The notes beneath the pieces are model-generated. The model was not told the origin of the DNA. It made no database searches and worked only from the letters and a program-made list of their open reading frames with translations. This document shows positions 36,153 to 48,540 of a DNA stretch of 64,000 nucleotides, in pieces; positions within the stretch are counted from its first letter, which is position 1, and the number at the start of each line of letters is the position of its first letter. This DNA comes from Hibiscus mutabilis. Taxonomy: Eukaryota; Streptophyta; Magnoliopsida; Malvales; Malvaceae. Location: positions 2,589,146-2,653,145 of the forward strand of contig CM033745.1 of assembly GCA_019671005.1 (NCBI GenBank). Reading direction: 5' to 3'. The position numbers were made by a program, and so were the translations under genes.

Positions 36153-36394
36153 TTAAATTTCAATTATTTCTTGCTTAATTGAAACGATGAGTTTTAGGGT
36201 GTTGGGAATGTCTTGCAAACGATGTCGTTTTTGTTATTATTGGGTTATATAGCTTTAAGCCCTGGTGAAATCCTTATCGAATGAATTGATGTATTTTTGG
36301 CTCTCTTGTTGACAAAGAGAAATTTTTTAGTCTCCCTTTGCTTCTTCTACTTCTTTCCTCTAAATTATTCTTGTTCTTAGTTCGTATTGTTACA
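36096..36394 (+). repeat. 3' LTR of the gene-capturing element
   Basis: The repeat is 299 bp, starts TGTAAGGAG and ends TTGTTACA. It is preceded by the purine tract and followed by the target duplication TTCAC. Confidence 0.9.
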
Positions 36395-36399
36395 TTCAC

Positions 36400-38919
36400 C
36401 TTTTAAAGCAACAAAAACCAAACGATAATCAAGAATCTGAATTTATAAAACAATATCCCCTTAAAACCCAACGAAAAAATCTTGCCAGATTTCCATCTCC
36501 ACTAATAATTTATGTAATATATAAATCTGTATATACACTTTTGAATGTGGAGAAAGCTGAGGAGTGGCTGACCTGCTTTTACGAGAGAGGGTAAAAGAAG
36601 GGAATCTGTACGAGTGTCGGGCGTGGACAAAGTCCACTAAGCCCAGGTCTCAATCTAGAGCTAAGATCTTAAGAGACAGAAATGGGTTAGTTTGGGTTCA
36701 GTCTCATCTCAAACAACACCAATCCTGGAACAAACATACAACAACTGAACAAAGAAAAGAATCAAGACAGAACACACTGGTTTTGCTTCACCTGATCTAT
36801 CATCATCAAGGTCATTAGAATTGCATGAAATAGGCAAAAGAACAGAGAAAAAACCAGACAGGCTCGCGAAAATCTTGATTCAATAATATTTAATGTGTGT
36901 TTTTGGGTGACAAGACAAAGAGTATAGGTTGTAGAGTGTAATAAAAGAGAGGGAGGGACAAGGAATTTAAGGGAAATTATAGAGGAGAGACAATATGATA
37001 GGGAATGGACCAGTAAGCAGTGGGCAGATAGGCGGCGCGGCCAAAGCATGGGCGGCTTGGCGTGGCGGTCGGAAAGGGTGTGGTGGGATGTGTCAGACCT
37101 CAGACTGTTTTCTTTTGTTTGTTTTATCATTTCATTTATCTATCGTCCTCATTCCACTTTCCCATTTCAGACTGAACAATGCGGCTCTCCAGAGTCTTCT
37201 ATTCTCTGCTAGTAACATTACTTTTCATATTTATATTTACCTTTTTTACATTTTATATTACTCTTTCCGTTTTACAATTTTTTTTTGTTAATTTTTTATG
37301 TAATTTTAAAAAAATTTATATAAAAATATGTTGTAAAATAATTAAAATGATAATTTATCGTTAAAAAATTAAAATTTATTTTATTGAAAAACTAAATAAA
37401 AGGTATAAAAATGTATCTAATAAGAATAATTAAATTTTTTAATAAAACAATTTTAAAATATAAACGGATAAATTTTATAAGATAGTGAGTATTTCAATAC
37501 TAGTAGTAAGATTTATGAATCACGCTGCCTACTAATTGCAATTATATTTTGTTTAATCTTTTATAGTTTTCGGTTCTCTATTTAACCACTTATTGACAAC
37601 ATCACTGTGTTAAGAGTAAATTGATTTATTTCTTTGATAAATCAGAATACATTTAAACTAATCACTGGAATAAATTAAATGGGGTCATGTCCGTCGGAAG
37701 CGGGCCATGCTTCCCTTAAGCTCACTGTTTCGGTATTAAATTTTACAATAGAAGCTTCTTTTCTATTGTTGGAGAAGTGGTGGGATGGTTCGATAGAGGT
37801 GCAGTTTCGGAGCTAATGAAATCAAAGGGTTAAGATTAAATTAGAATAATATTATATGTTAAAATATTTTTTAAATTGACGTCAATTTTAAATAAGTATA
37901 AAAATTAAGAATTAAATATTTTATTATACCAATTTATATTGATCGTTACATTATCTCTCGTTAAAAGATAATAACAACTTATAATTTATTTTTTTTTAAG
38001 TCGAGTGATAATTTTGTAACATTCTATAGTCTAAGACTCAAGTTCAACAATAAAATATCTTGTAGTCGGCTGACTATTTATGTATTTTACCCTATGTTTC
38101 ATTAGTATTAATTTTTAAGTATAATTATTTAATACATAGATTATATAAACTAAAACATTCTAAGGTTTATAATTTAGAATTTATGTTTTAGAGTTTAGAA
38201 TTCAGACTTAAATATTTATATTTTAGATAGGGAGGGTTGTGTAAATTTCTTTTACACAATTTATGTACTAAAAATCACTCCTCAATTATAAGATTCAAAC
38301 ATTTATTTTTTTAATTTTATATTAGACGATATCATTAAATCATATTTTTTATTAAATAGAGATGTATTATATTCCTAAAACAAATATTGAGACTTGAACC
38401 CATACAAGATGACAACATAAAAACTTCTGTTTAAGATTAAAATCATATATCTTAATTATTCGTTATAACCACTCAGTTAATGTTTAATATTAAAATAAAT
38501 GGATTGGTCCAACTGGTTAGATAAGTGACCCAATAGGCAGTAAGCACCAAGCAGTATCCAGAAACCTAGATCATAAAAACTTCATTCTTCCATCAGAAAT
38601 CAGAAGTTTTATTGTTTGAACCATACTCCTCTCTTTCCCATGTAAAAACAAAAGGATCAAAAGTGCAGCCAACAAGAAAAGACAGAACAATACTTCCGTC
38701 TCGGTTGTGTTTCATATCTCTAGTCTCTACCTTTGTTTGTATAAGTAACTTTTAGCCTGTAGTTAAGATGTCATGTGAGTATGGTCTATCTATCTATACT
38801 TCTACAAACTTTAACACAAAAGGGCGCTTGTCTCGACTGTTTTACTTTCCATTAGCTTCTTCTTTTGGAAATGCTTTGTGCATACAAGCAGATGCATGAG
38901 TTCTCCTGGGGAAGGATGT
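36400..38919. other. Intergenic; displaced distal promoter of the Dof gene
   Basis: No gene is supported. The first several hundred bases were continuous with the upstream region of the minus-strand Dof gene before the LTR element inserted. Further right, 37300-38500 is very AT-rich and carries a telomere-like tract (38110-38290) and a fourth copy of the dispersed AAGTAAAGATG-type repeat (about 38340-38480). The last 200 bp are the presumed 3' UTR of the LEUNIG-like gene. Confidence 0.5.
38110..38290. repeat. Telomere-like tract with short inverted flanks
   Basis: Degenerate TTTAGAGTTTAG-type units (38160-38230) lie between AATACATAGATTATATAAAC and TACACAATTTATGTACTAAAA, which pair imperfectly. 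It belongs with the tracts at 17345, 20406 and 29220. Confidence 0.45.
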
Positions 38920-41900
38920 TTACTTCCATATCTTAACGCATTGGTCATGGCTTGTGGAGGCAATCATTTCAGTCTGTAGACAATCTGCCAGTGAAGAAAT
39001 AATTCCCCTGTGTGCTTCAACTGTCAATGTTTTGTTGCTATCAATTGGATTCCATAGTTCAAGACACTGTTGAAATAAAAAAATGATCTTAAGAGAAAGG
39101 TACTGTAGAATGATATTAGCAAAGATGGCAAAAGGATGGCAGAGTTTTAAATGAACATTAAGCCAAGACAACATCAGTCTACTGGGGTTATCCAACCTTG
39201 TGTATACTTTGAGGCGTCGAGACATGATAAAATCTATGTCAAAAAACTGCTTGCAAACATACGAGGAACAGACAGTATTTTGTAATAATGTTCTGAATAC
39301 TTTACCTGGTAGCCACCAATGACCAAGAGTTGCGAGTAAGCTGGATGAAATGTGCAGGACTGGAACTTGTTGCCTGTTGAGCGCAATTCATGCAAGCATT
39401 CTCCGCCAGACACTGACCACACCCGAGCACCGTCTTCACTGATGGATGCTATATATTTGCCACATGGATCCCAGCAAATTGAAAGAACCTCTTTGTTATG
39501 CCCCTGAAAGAGTATAACCATCGTTCAGATAAGCAAGGAGAAAAATGGACTTTTAGATGAGTGTTAGTTATGATAACATAGAGAGTGAATCAACCTTCAA
39601 ACAGGATTGAAGCTTGTTAGTCTCAACATCAATTACATGGACAACATTTCCCGAAGCTGTTGCAATTAACTTTCCTAGTCGAGGCTGGAATCGGACTTGT
39701 TTAGTAGCTGCCTGCGGTCACCTCGTAAAGAAATTGTGATAAGCATAAGTGTGGTTTTGTTGGAGAACATGGAAATCTAGTGGGGGAAAGACAAGATGTA
39801 AGTTGGTCAATTACAAGTACTTTAGATATTTGCTAAATGAGTCATGCCAGACAGAATAATTTGATGTTGCTAAACTTCCTTTCAACGTAGCATTTATTTT
39901 GTAGTAACCCACGGGTGTAAAACTAAAGATTCTGAAAATGTAGATTTAACCATTTTTCAATGTTTAAGCATAAACTGTCTTTCAAGAAGTATGCTGAGCT
40001 GAAATGCATAGACAAGAAAAGACTTTCCAAGTGATAGAAGCATCACCAAAAGTCACAATATAACAAAAATTTTCTAGGAAAATATAATTACACATCTTCT
40101 TAATTTTAACCTGAGATAATGAAGTATTATTCTCAAGAAACTAAGAAAATAGGTAAACTTCTAATCTAAATTAGTAGTAAACTAAGATGTCTTCGAGAAA
40201 TTCTAAAGTATATATATATATATACAAGTCTCAGAAGCTGACCTTAGAGACATGAATGCAAGTACGTTGGTTGATATTCCATAATCGCATCTCGTTATTA
40301 CTATCACAGGAAGAAAGGAGATCCACCTTTTGAGGGTGGAAATCCAATGACAAAACCTGTTCAGCATGCCCCACAAGCTTGAAAAGTGATTTGCTTGGCT
40401 GCATAGCAAGGAAATGAAGAAGTATTGTCAAAAGAAAAATAAGCGCAGTTTACTTGGCTGCACATCTAAGCAACAAAAGAGCCCTACAGAGGACATTAGT
40501 CATACATTAGCCTATCTTCATTCTGAACAAGCAGACAGAAATTTAGTTAATACTAAATAAATATCTGATTAAATTCCAAAAGAAAATTGTTTACATTAGC
40601 AGAATCCCATATTTGGACAGTTTTGTCAAAAGAAGATGTTGCAAATATGGTTGAATTTGGTTTAAAACGAACATCAGTAACTAGAAGAGAATGGCCCTCC
40701 GAAGTTTTAACAAAATCAAGGGTTTCCATATTCCATATCAACACCTGCCAGAAGAAAACTGCAATTAGCTCTAGGCTTGTACAAAAAATTGTTTGAACAA
40801 AAAGCTGCATTACAACTTAATACCTTCTTTTCATGCCCTGCGCTCGCGAGAAACTTCCCATCTGATGAAAAATGGCAGCTCAAGACTTTGCTTTTGCATG
40901 AGTGGAGGCAACTAACCTCTCCAAATGTGAAGCCTACATCAGTGATGACATGTCATTTTATTATGGTTGCTTCAGTAAAACTTTTACCATTATACTGCCA
41001 CAAGTGCTTCTTCCTGACATGATCTCATATTATTTTCTGTTATGAAAAATCACATGATATATATACATAAACACACGTACATAATCTACACCAAGTTTGG
41101 TGGAGAATAACAAGAGAGAAAGATTTCATTGTCAACCCTGATTAAGTGCTACAACCAATATAGTCTTCCCAAGCTGTTTAACTATTTTTCAGCAATATAA
41201 CATGGTTAGGGGAGAGGGCAGACTGCAGAGGATGGCAAAAACTGGAAAGTTCATAGGCAGCTAAAGGTGGATTGCACCTTTCTATATAGGGTAAATTAAC
41301 CAGTACAAAATCTTCTATTTCCATTGCATCAGTACCCAAGGAGAACTGAAAATCATTTTTCCATTTATCTTAACAGAATTGTGGGTTACCTTTATGTTCA
41401 CTTTTATTAGACCTATTAGAACGGCGCCTTAAAATCTTGAAAGGAGTGCTTGTATTATCAACATTATCACCATCATGGGACAGAAAAGAATCAACAGTGT
41501 CATCAACAGGTTTATGCTCCTCAGCCTTGATATAATCCTGCATATGAACATTCCATGAAGCAGGCAACAATCGTGATGCAAATAAAAGCAAAAAAGATCG
41601 ACTCAAAGAAAAAAAAAAGCAAAAAGATCATACAGGAAGTATAGATCAAGAAAATATGTCGGCGTTCTCCCCTAACATGGAATAAATCCCCTTGTATACA
41701 CAGGTCAATGACAGAGGAAAAGACATCAAAGATTTTCCAGAGTTTTATGACCTACCAATTTCTGATCTGCTGTTGTTGAATTTGTTAATTTCTTTTTCTT
41801 TCTACCCGTCTGATCAAAGAAAATATAATTATAAGACGATACCTTACTATACATGCACATAGACGTATACTTTTCCAGGATTTTCAACCAAGATGGAAGA

Positions 41901-44366
41901 AACATTAGATTAGCTTTCCTTAAGAATTACTTGCATATTACCTGCAGTTGCTGCAGCAAATTATATTGGTTTAGATGTTCTTCTGTTTGGATTGTCATCT
42001 GGTTAACCACCAATCAGTCACTAATGAGAAAAGAAACATGACTCGCCCCCCCACGAGAGTGAAAGAGCTTCCAACAAGTGACACCAATAAACACAAGCAT
42101 AAAAGTTAAAAGTTGCATGCAATTACTACTGTAAGATCTCTTTTTAATTTATGCCCAGAAGGTTATGTCACAGCTTCAACTGACCGGTTCGTTATTCTCA
42201 ATTATTTCTGGCTTAGGAATTATCAGATTCTGATAATTGAACTTGTCAGAGCTTCCAGGAAAAGCAGGTGTCAGGTTTCTGGGTATAAGTGACAACCCCT
42301 TATCTGATTTCTCTGGTTGACAATTCAATATCTGAAATTGTTGCTGATAGTTTGGTGCCTGAAAGAGTAATTTTAAATTATATCCCAAACCAGGTAAGCA
42401 AGATCAACTACAGAACTGTTAGTGGAACTTTAAGCACAATTCTATTTACACTTGGCAGGACTTAAACATCATCGGTGTCAAAAAGGACCACTTACATCCA
42501 AAGGCCATCCATTCAGTGGTGTAGGATCGATTGATTCATTCAAGCCTGAAAAAATAAAGACCACAGATTTGATATATCTAACATATATATAATTGCAGTG
42601 CCAACAAAATAAAGTAAAGCAAGGCTAATGCTGTGTGCATCTCCTGCTTGTCAAAATTAATCAGATATCCATAATTCATCCCATCTTTGAATATACACAA
42701 GTAAAAAAAGATCAATTTTCCAGCATGAACTCAAATCAGACAAAGGTGCAAGCCAACCTGCAACAGGAGGCCAAGTTACTGGAAGTTTGCCTTTTTGTGC
42801 CCCGTAGGGGGTGGTTGAATTCATAGGAAAGGTACTCCCCAAGTTAATACCTTGATTTTGTTCCTGTAAATTGAAAAAAAAAAAGGATTCTAACATTTAG
42901 AGAAATTAACGACAACTACGTGGTTTAGTTAACAAAGTAAATAGTTTAGATTCTACCCTCTTAACTTGATGCTGAGCAAGATTTATCTTTCGTTGAAGAA
43001 GGCTGATAAATGAAAAAAATGTGAAAAGAAATGAAACTATCATTTACTGTTGAAGCAAATCATACCATTTACCAATGGTCTAAAGTTTGCTAGTTTCAAA
43101 TTCAAATGGATCTTAAAATATGTACAAAAAGAGTGAAACACTTAATTCATTAAAAAGCTGAGCATTTCCACGATAAAAATCTCAGTTTTCATAATATGTT
43201 TTGTGTTGGTAGAAGGGAAATAAAGAATCCAAAGAAACTACAAACTGTTTGTCAATTATACAAGCCTTTATGTCAATAAACACACACACATTGGCGCGCG
43301 CACATACACACACACACAGACACATAAATATTACCTTGAACTGGCTGCCAATGAGTTTGGGAGCCTCGGTCGATTAGTTTCAAGTAATCGGAAACTGGAA
43401 TCAGAGTATCTGGGAATAGGAACCTGTCGAGCCATTTCCTGATTTATCATCAATTGAGGTGAAAACATTGGACCAAGATTTTGTAATTGATCTTCCATTT
43501 TTTCAGCCTGAGATATGGACAATAAGAACATAAGTTTATGAGGTTGCAATTAAAAAACTACAGCACAACATGATCTCAAATTCCACAAACAGTCACAACC
43601 TTAGCAGAGGTTTCTGCCTCAGAGCACTCTTGAAGCTTTGTCTGCCTAGTGGAAAATATGTCATAAAATATCGACCACCAATCTTGAAGGAACCCTTGGG
43701 GAGAATCAATCGCTGAAACAGAAAATGACCCTGCTCTCCTATCAACTAAGTACACCATATACAGCAAATAATCTCAAAAACATTAAAAAGAAAAAAGAAG
43801 AAGAAGCTGAAACTCCTGATTTTTTCATGCATATTAATGCTAAAATTCAGAATAAATCTTGCATATAGAAGAAACAGAACACCCATTTACAAGAACCATT
43901 TACAAGAATTTGAGCAATTGATGATTAATCTTTGTCCTTGCAGAAAGATAACAGAAACATAAATGGACATTGATATTGATATTTCACATGTAAGCAATAC
44001 CAACATGAATGAAAAAGAGAGAGAGAGGACATACCAACTGAATGGTGAGCAATACCGGCCTCTTGTCTAAATAGTTCAGCCGTCTCGTGCATATTCTTCT
44101 TCACCAAGTAATCGTGCAAGTAAAGGTCCAGTCTGTGTCCCCCAATTCCAGCAAACACAACTTCAACGAGTAAATAATACTAGTATAATAATTGAAATAC
44201 AATGAGAACCGTAAAACATAAAATCAAGCAAAAAAAACTTCAAATCATAAAAACCCACGATAATAACAACGCTAAGAAGTAAGAATACCTTGCCTTGAGC
44301 AAAAACAAATACAAGAAAAACAACAACTCACATTTTTTGAGCATCCCAATCTTCCTCGCCTACCAT
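38920..44366 (-). CDS. LEUNIG-like WD40 transcriptional co-repressor
   Basis: Sixteen coding exons with GT-AG borders join in one frame of 624 residues: 44366-44332, 44132-44035, 43712-43600, 43507-43335, 43002-42957, 42863-42758, 42545-42496, 42358-42185, 41809-41756, 41537-41390, 40933-40824, 40744-40595, 40398-40243, 39711-39595, 39503-39306 and 39066-38920. The start MVGEEDWDAQKI leads into a LisH motif (LDLYLHDYLVKKNMHETAE) and the LUFS segment (AIDSPQGFLQDWWSIFYDIF), as in LEUNIG and LEUNIG_HOMOLOG. Seven WD40 repeats fill residues about 335-624 (VLIWN, VQIWD, MRLWN, VHVID, ARVWS, LELWN, VKIWK). LEUNIG proteins act in the nucleus with SEUSS-type adaptors to repress transcription. This copy is shorter than LEUNIG (about 930 residues) and lacks its long glutamine-rich middle. 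No disruption is seen. Confidence 0.9.
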
Positions 44367-45636
44367 GATCACTTAAAAAAACAAAATCCTTCCCTGTCAC
44401 TGTGAAAAGAAGAAAAAAAGTCAAAGCATGAATGGGTATTGAACTTTTTGAGCACGGAAATAAAGAAACGATGAAAATAAGAGCGCCCAAAACCGAAAGG
44501 GGTTTAGAAAATCAAGGAGCTGAATAAGAAGAAAAAGAAACGTATGGGACGGTGAGGAGAGGGTGGATGTTGGATACCCAGAGGTAAGCTAAGTAAGCAG
44601 CAAGTGAGCGTGCCATGCAAAAAGCAAAGGAGAATCAAAATTGAATGGATTAAATAGGGCGCTAACAAACAAATTTGGCTTTTTCTATAGAAACCGAGAA
44701 AGTCCCTCCTTTTCCCTCCTTATTTTATGTGTGGACCTTGGAGTCTATGACAAGGTCGTGGAGGAAACCGTGTGCTGGAGTGGACCCTTAAACCCTTTCG
44801 GCTTTTTGGTCTAACAAAAATTGGTTTTTGATTTTGTTCTTGTTTTCTTCCTACTAATTCTTTTTTGGGTTTCATTCAATTGATAAAACTGAAGCACTGA
44901 ACTTTTATTTGAAAATCAGTGTATCTTCTTTCCTATGTAATAAAGAGGTTTAAATGGAATTTTGATTTTTTTTTAATTTCTTTCTTTTTTATTGTTTTTA
45001 TGGTAAAAATAGTCTTCTTAGTGAAGAATAAAGATTTTTGGGGAAATTATTGTCCAGGATCTATGAATCATTTTAATTAGGCAATAAGTGAAAAAAAATA
45101 TTAAGATTACTAATAACCAATGTAATTGCTTTTCCTTTATTTTCTCAAAAGACTTCAATTTTTCGATCAAGCTTATCTCCATTGTTTTTCTTTTTAAAAA
45201 ATATCATTATTACCCTATACAAATGGTACAAAAATTAGTTGATTTTTAAGTTATGTAAAATTCAAATTATATAAAAAATATTCTAATATTATTTTCTTTT
45301 AAATTTAGAGTTATGGTTTATAGTTTGCAATCTTAAAATATATTATTAAAATAAATGAGATTGTGTAGCCTAAATTTGATATGGTTTATATATCAAATAT
45401 TTTTTTATAAATATTTCAATCATCATTCATAAAAATGATTTAAAAAAATTATTAGTGAATTCCTACACAAATAAATAGTGATGACTAACAAAGATAATAA
45501 ATATAAAAACAATGGACTCAATCTAATCTTTTCTACTAACAATTATTATCATAAGTGTTATACATGATTTACTATCATTTATCTATAATATATTTATCAT
45601 ATTATTCAATCACCATTCAAGAGTGATCACGCTGGA
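44367..45636. other. Upstream region of the LEUNIG-like gene
   Basis: No gene is supported. The 5' leader and promoter of the minus-strand LEUNIG-like gene should lie within the first few hundred bases, but no certain TATA box was found. The remainder is AT-rich up to the poly-T run that marks the end of the LINE. Confidence 0.5.
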
Positions 45637-45659
45637 TTTTTTTTTTTTTTGAATCATAA

Positions 45660-48540
45660 GAAAGAAGATGTAGGAGCTACATGTTATCACATCGGCTGTT
45701 GTGGGATCTACTAGCATCACACTGAAGTAAGGGCTGAAGTGCTATAAGGGCAGTCGCATGAAGCTGAAGCTGGAAAGAGTTCGAGATTGGAGTCTTCGAC
45801 ATCACATCCGCCACCACGTTACAACCACGCGGGATCCAAACTAGCTCAGTATACCAAGCACGATAGCGGAAAGAATTAATAGCACGGACAAGCGGAAGTG
45901 AAGGAGCTGTGGAATTCGACATCAAGAGATTGATAGCTTGTTTACAGTCAGTTTGTACATGTAGTCGCTCGATGCCTAAAGACCAAGCAACCTCAAACCC
46001 AATGAGAATGCCCTATAACTCAGCCTGCAAAGGAGTAATATACCCGATCAGTTTGGTGTAACCTGTGACCCGTTCTCCCATTGATCCACGAATAACGCCA
46101 CCAACCGATCCAATTCTCGTTGTAGTGGAGACTGCGACGTCGGTGTTTAAGCAAAACCAACCCTGAGGAGGTGGCTACCAAATGATGGCATCAGTTGAGT
46201 CGGTGGTAAGATGTCGAGAACATGCGGCAGGGTTGTGTCCGCAAGCATTGTAGATAGTCGATCGATGTCCCACTGACCATCCACAGTTAGAAAATTCGTA
46301 AAGTTGAAGACGGTAGAAGGAGATGCGACCGAGAGTGTCTAGTTCAAAAGAGGGCCTAAGGATGGTACCTAAGTGTCATGCCAAATATTAATGTCACGGC
46401 CATTACCAAGGAGACAATGAATATTCCGAAGGATCGAGTCCCAAGCATTAGAAATCCCTCGCCATAGGGGAGTGCAGTTTGTACAGGAAATGGAAGTGGG
46501 GCACAAGCTGGTGATTTTATATTTTTCACGTAAGGCGCGAACCCATAAATCATGAGGGCGACTAATCAAGAACCATGCAAGCTTAGACATGTACGCTGAG
46601 TTTCATTCATGAGATCTAGGAACACTGAGACCACCACAGCGTATGGGTTGAGTGACCACTTCCTAATTTACAAGAGAGATTCGCGTAGCACTCGTCGACG
46701 ATCCCCATATAAATTCGCGAACTAATTTATCAATACTCTCGCATACACCAACGGGAAGGATGGCAATTTGCATAAAATACGCCGAAATTGCCGCAAGCAC
46801 GGACTTAGCAAGGTTGATCCTACCCGCCAAAGAAAGACAGCGTGCTGCCTATCCATTAAGCTTAGAATGAATGCGATCAAGAATGAAATCAAAGTCAACA
46901 TTTCGCATTCGCTCATGTCGAACAGGGACTCCTAGATATGTGCCAAGAGACAAAGTTTTCTAAAAACCAATGGCCGTGCAGATTTCATCTTGAAGACTCG
47001 GATCTGTATTTGGGGAGAAGTAAATTTGAGATTTACGGACACTCACTTTGTGCCCTGAACATCATTCAAACTCCTTCAGGACATCAGAGATAACTTGTGC
47101 TTGAGTAATATCAGCCTTGGCATATAAGATAAGGTCGTCGGAAAAAACAAGTGCGACAAAGGAACACCAGAACGGGCCATGCAAAAAGGTTTCCATGCGC
47201 CAGAATCAACGGATTGACGGATGGCTTGTCCTAATCTTTCCATGGTTAAAACAAATAGGAAGGGCGAAAGACGACCGCCTTGTCGAACCATACGCTCTGA
47301 AGAGAAAGGCGAAGACGGGGAACCATTCCACTAAACTTGGGTAGTTGCAGAGGTAACACAATGCATAATGATTCGAATTAGGCCTGGAGGAAAACCAGCG
47401 TCTTCAAGAGTATTTTGCAGAAAATCCCAACGAACCTTATCAAAAGCTTTCTCTAGATCGATTTTCAAAGTCATCCACCCTTGCTTTATTTTCTTTACCC
47501 GCATAGAATGTATGATTTCCTGATTCATGATAACATTATCGTTGATTGAACGACCTGAAATAAATCCAGTTTGTGCAGGATGTATTAGGCAAGGCATAAC
47601 TGATTTCATCCGTCGAACTATAATCTTCGTAAGCAATTTATAGATGACGGAGCAAACGCCAATTGGACGGAAATTCGTGAAGGTTTGTGGGACATCGTGC
47701 TTCGGAACAAGAATAAGCAATAGTTCGATTCAAAGAGGGTTCAAGAGTGCCACCTTGGAAGACATGCTGAATAGTGCGGCAAACATCACTACCAACTACG
47801 TGCCAATTCTTTTGAAAGAATTCCGCATGTAATCCATCCGGCCTAGGTGCTTTGAGAGGTGTCATTTCCCGTAATGACTCAAGGATCTCCTCATCCGACA
47901 GTGTTGCACAAAGGGGAGTCATAACGGAATGCTCAATGGGAGGAAACATACCCGAAACACTGTATGATCCACATGGAGGCGTATCAACAGCATGGAGATT
48001 CTTGAAGAAACGAACAGCCTCATCACAAAGGACTGCCTCATCATCACACCAAGTCCCATCGGAGAGTTGCAAAGTTCGTATCCTATTACGAGTTTTACGC
48101 TGGCGAGCTATGCGATGAAAATAGGCAGTGTTGCGATCCCCCGAAGCTATCCATTCTGAACGCGACTTTTGTTGCCAAAGCAGTTCCTCCTGATCAAGTA
48201 AGGATTCAAGCTCAAGACGAAGATCATGTTCAAGGGAAACGAGAAAACCAGAATGATGTCGTTCAAGTGCCTTCTGTGCACCCCTTAAACGCGCCATGAT
48301 AGACCGCTTCTTGGCCCCAATGTACCCGAAAACCGTTGCATTCCAAACTTCAGCTGCAGAGGTGAATCGTGAAATGGTTTCAGCCAGGGACTCAGAAGAT
48401 TGCCAGTTATCCGACACCATTCGATCAAAGTCAGCATGATACCGCCAACTAGTAAAATAACGAAAATGGTGAGGTGCAGTTGATTTGCGGACATGCCCAG
48501 TTTGAAGGAAGAGAGGTCTATGATCAGTGCCATAACCCAT
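45660..48540 (-). pseudogene. LINE ORF2, 3' part: reverse transcriptase and RNase H
   Basis: Reading right to left, the frame 48540-47638 holds the end of the endonuclease (GTDHRPLFL) and the region before RT (SRSEWIASGDRNTAYFHRIA). RT proper follows: FTNFRPIGVCSVIYKLL, QTGFISGRSINDNV and MTLKIDLEKAFDKVRWDFL (47720-47331), then QGGRLSPFLFVLTMERL and the catalytic motif as FSDDLILYA (about 47117-47144). A zf-RVT-like segment lies at about 46590-46360. The C-terminal RNase H (RVT_3 type) occupies about 46140-45670, with WIPRGCNVVADVMSK near its end. At least six stops or frameshifts are present, so no full enzyme is encoded. Confidence 0.88.

Larger units (their letters stand above)
32891..36394 (+). 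mobile_element. Non-autonomous LTR element carrying host-gene fragments
   Basis: LTRs of 298 and 299 bp (32891-33188 and 36096-36394) enclose 2.9 kb. A perfect 5-bp target duplication TTCAC flanks the element (32886-32890 and 36395-36399). GGTATTAGAGACAGG at 33191-33205 resembles the initiator tRNA-Met primer-binding site, and a purine tract GAAGGGAGGAG (36082-36092) precedes the 3' LTR. No gag, protease, RT or integrase motif is visible. Instead the interior reads, in order, as fragments resembling a polypyrimidine-tract-binding protein, a PRP2-type DEAH helicase and succinyl-CoA ligase beta, plus unidentified frames. All are intronless as far as can be seen and in element orientation. This resembles transducing elements such as maize Bs1. 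Mobility would need proteins supplied in trans. Confidence 0.85.

Noticed and set aside
47117..48118. Plus-strand open frames within 47.1-48.1 kb
   Set aside because: They are antisense shadows of LINE ORF2.
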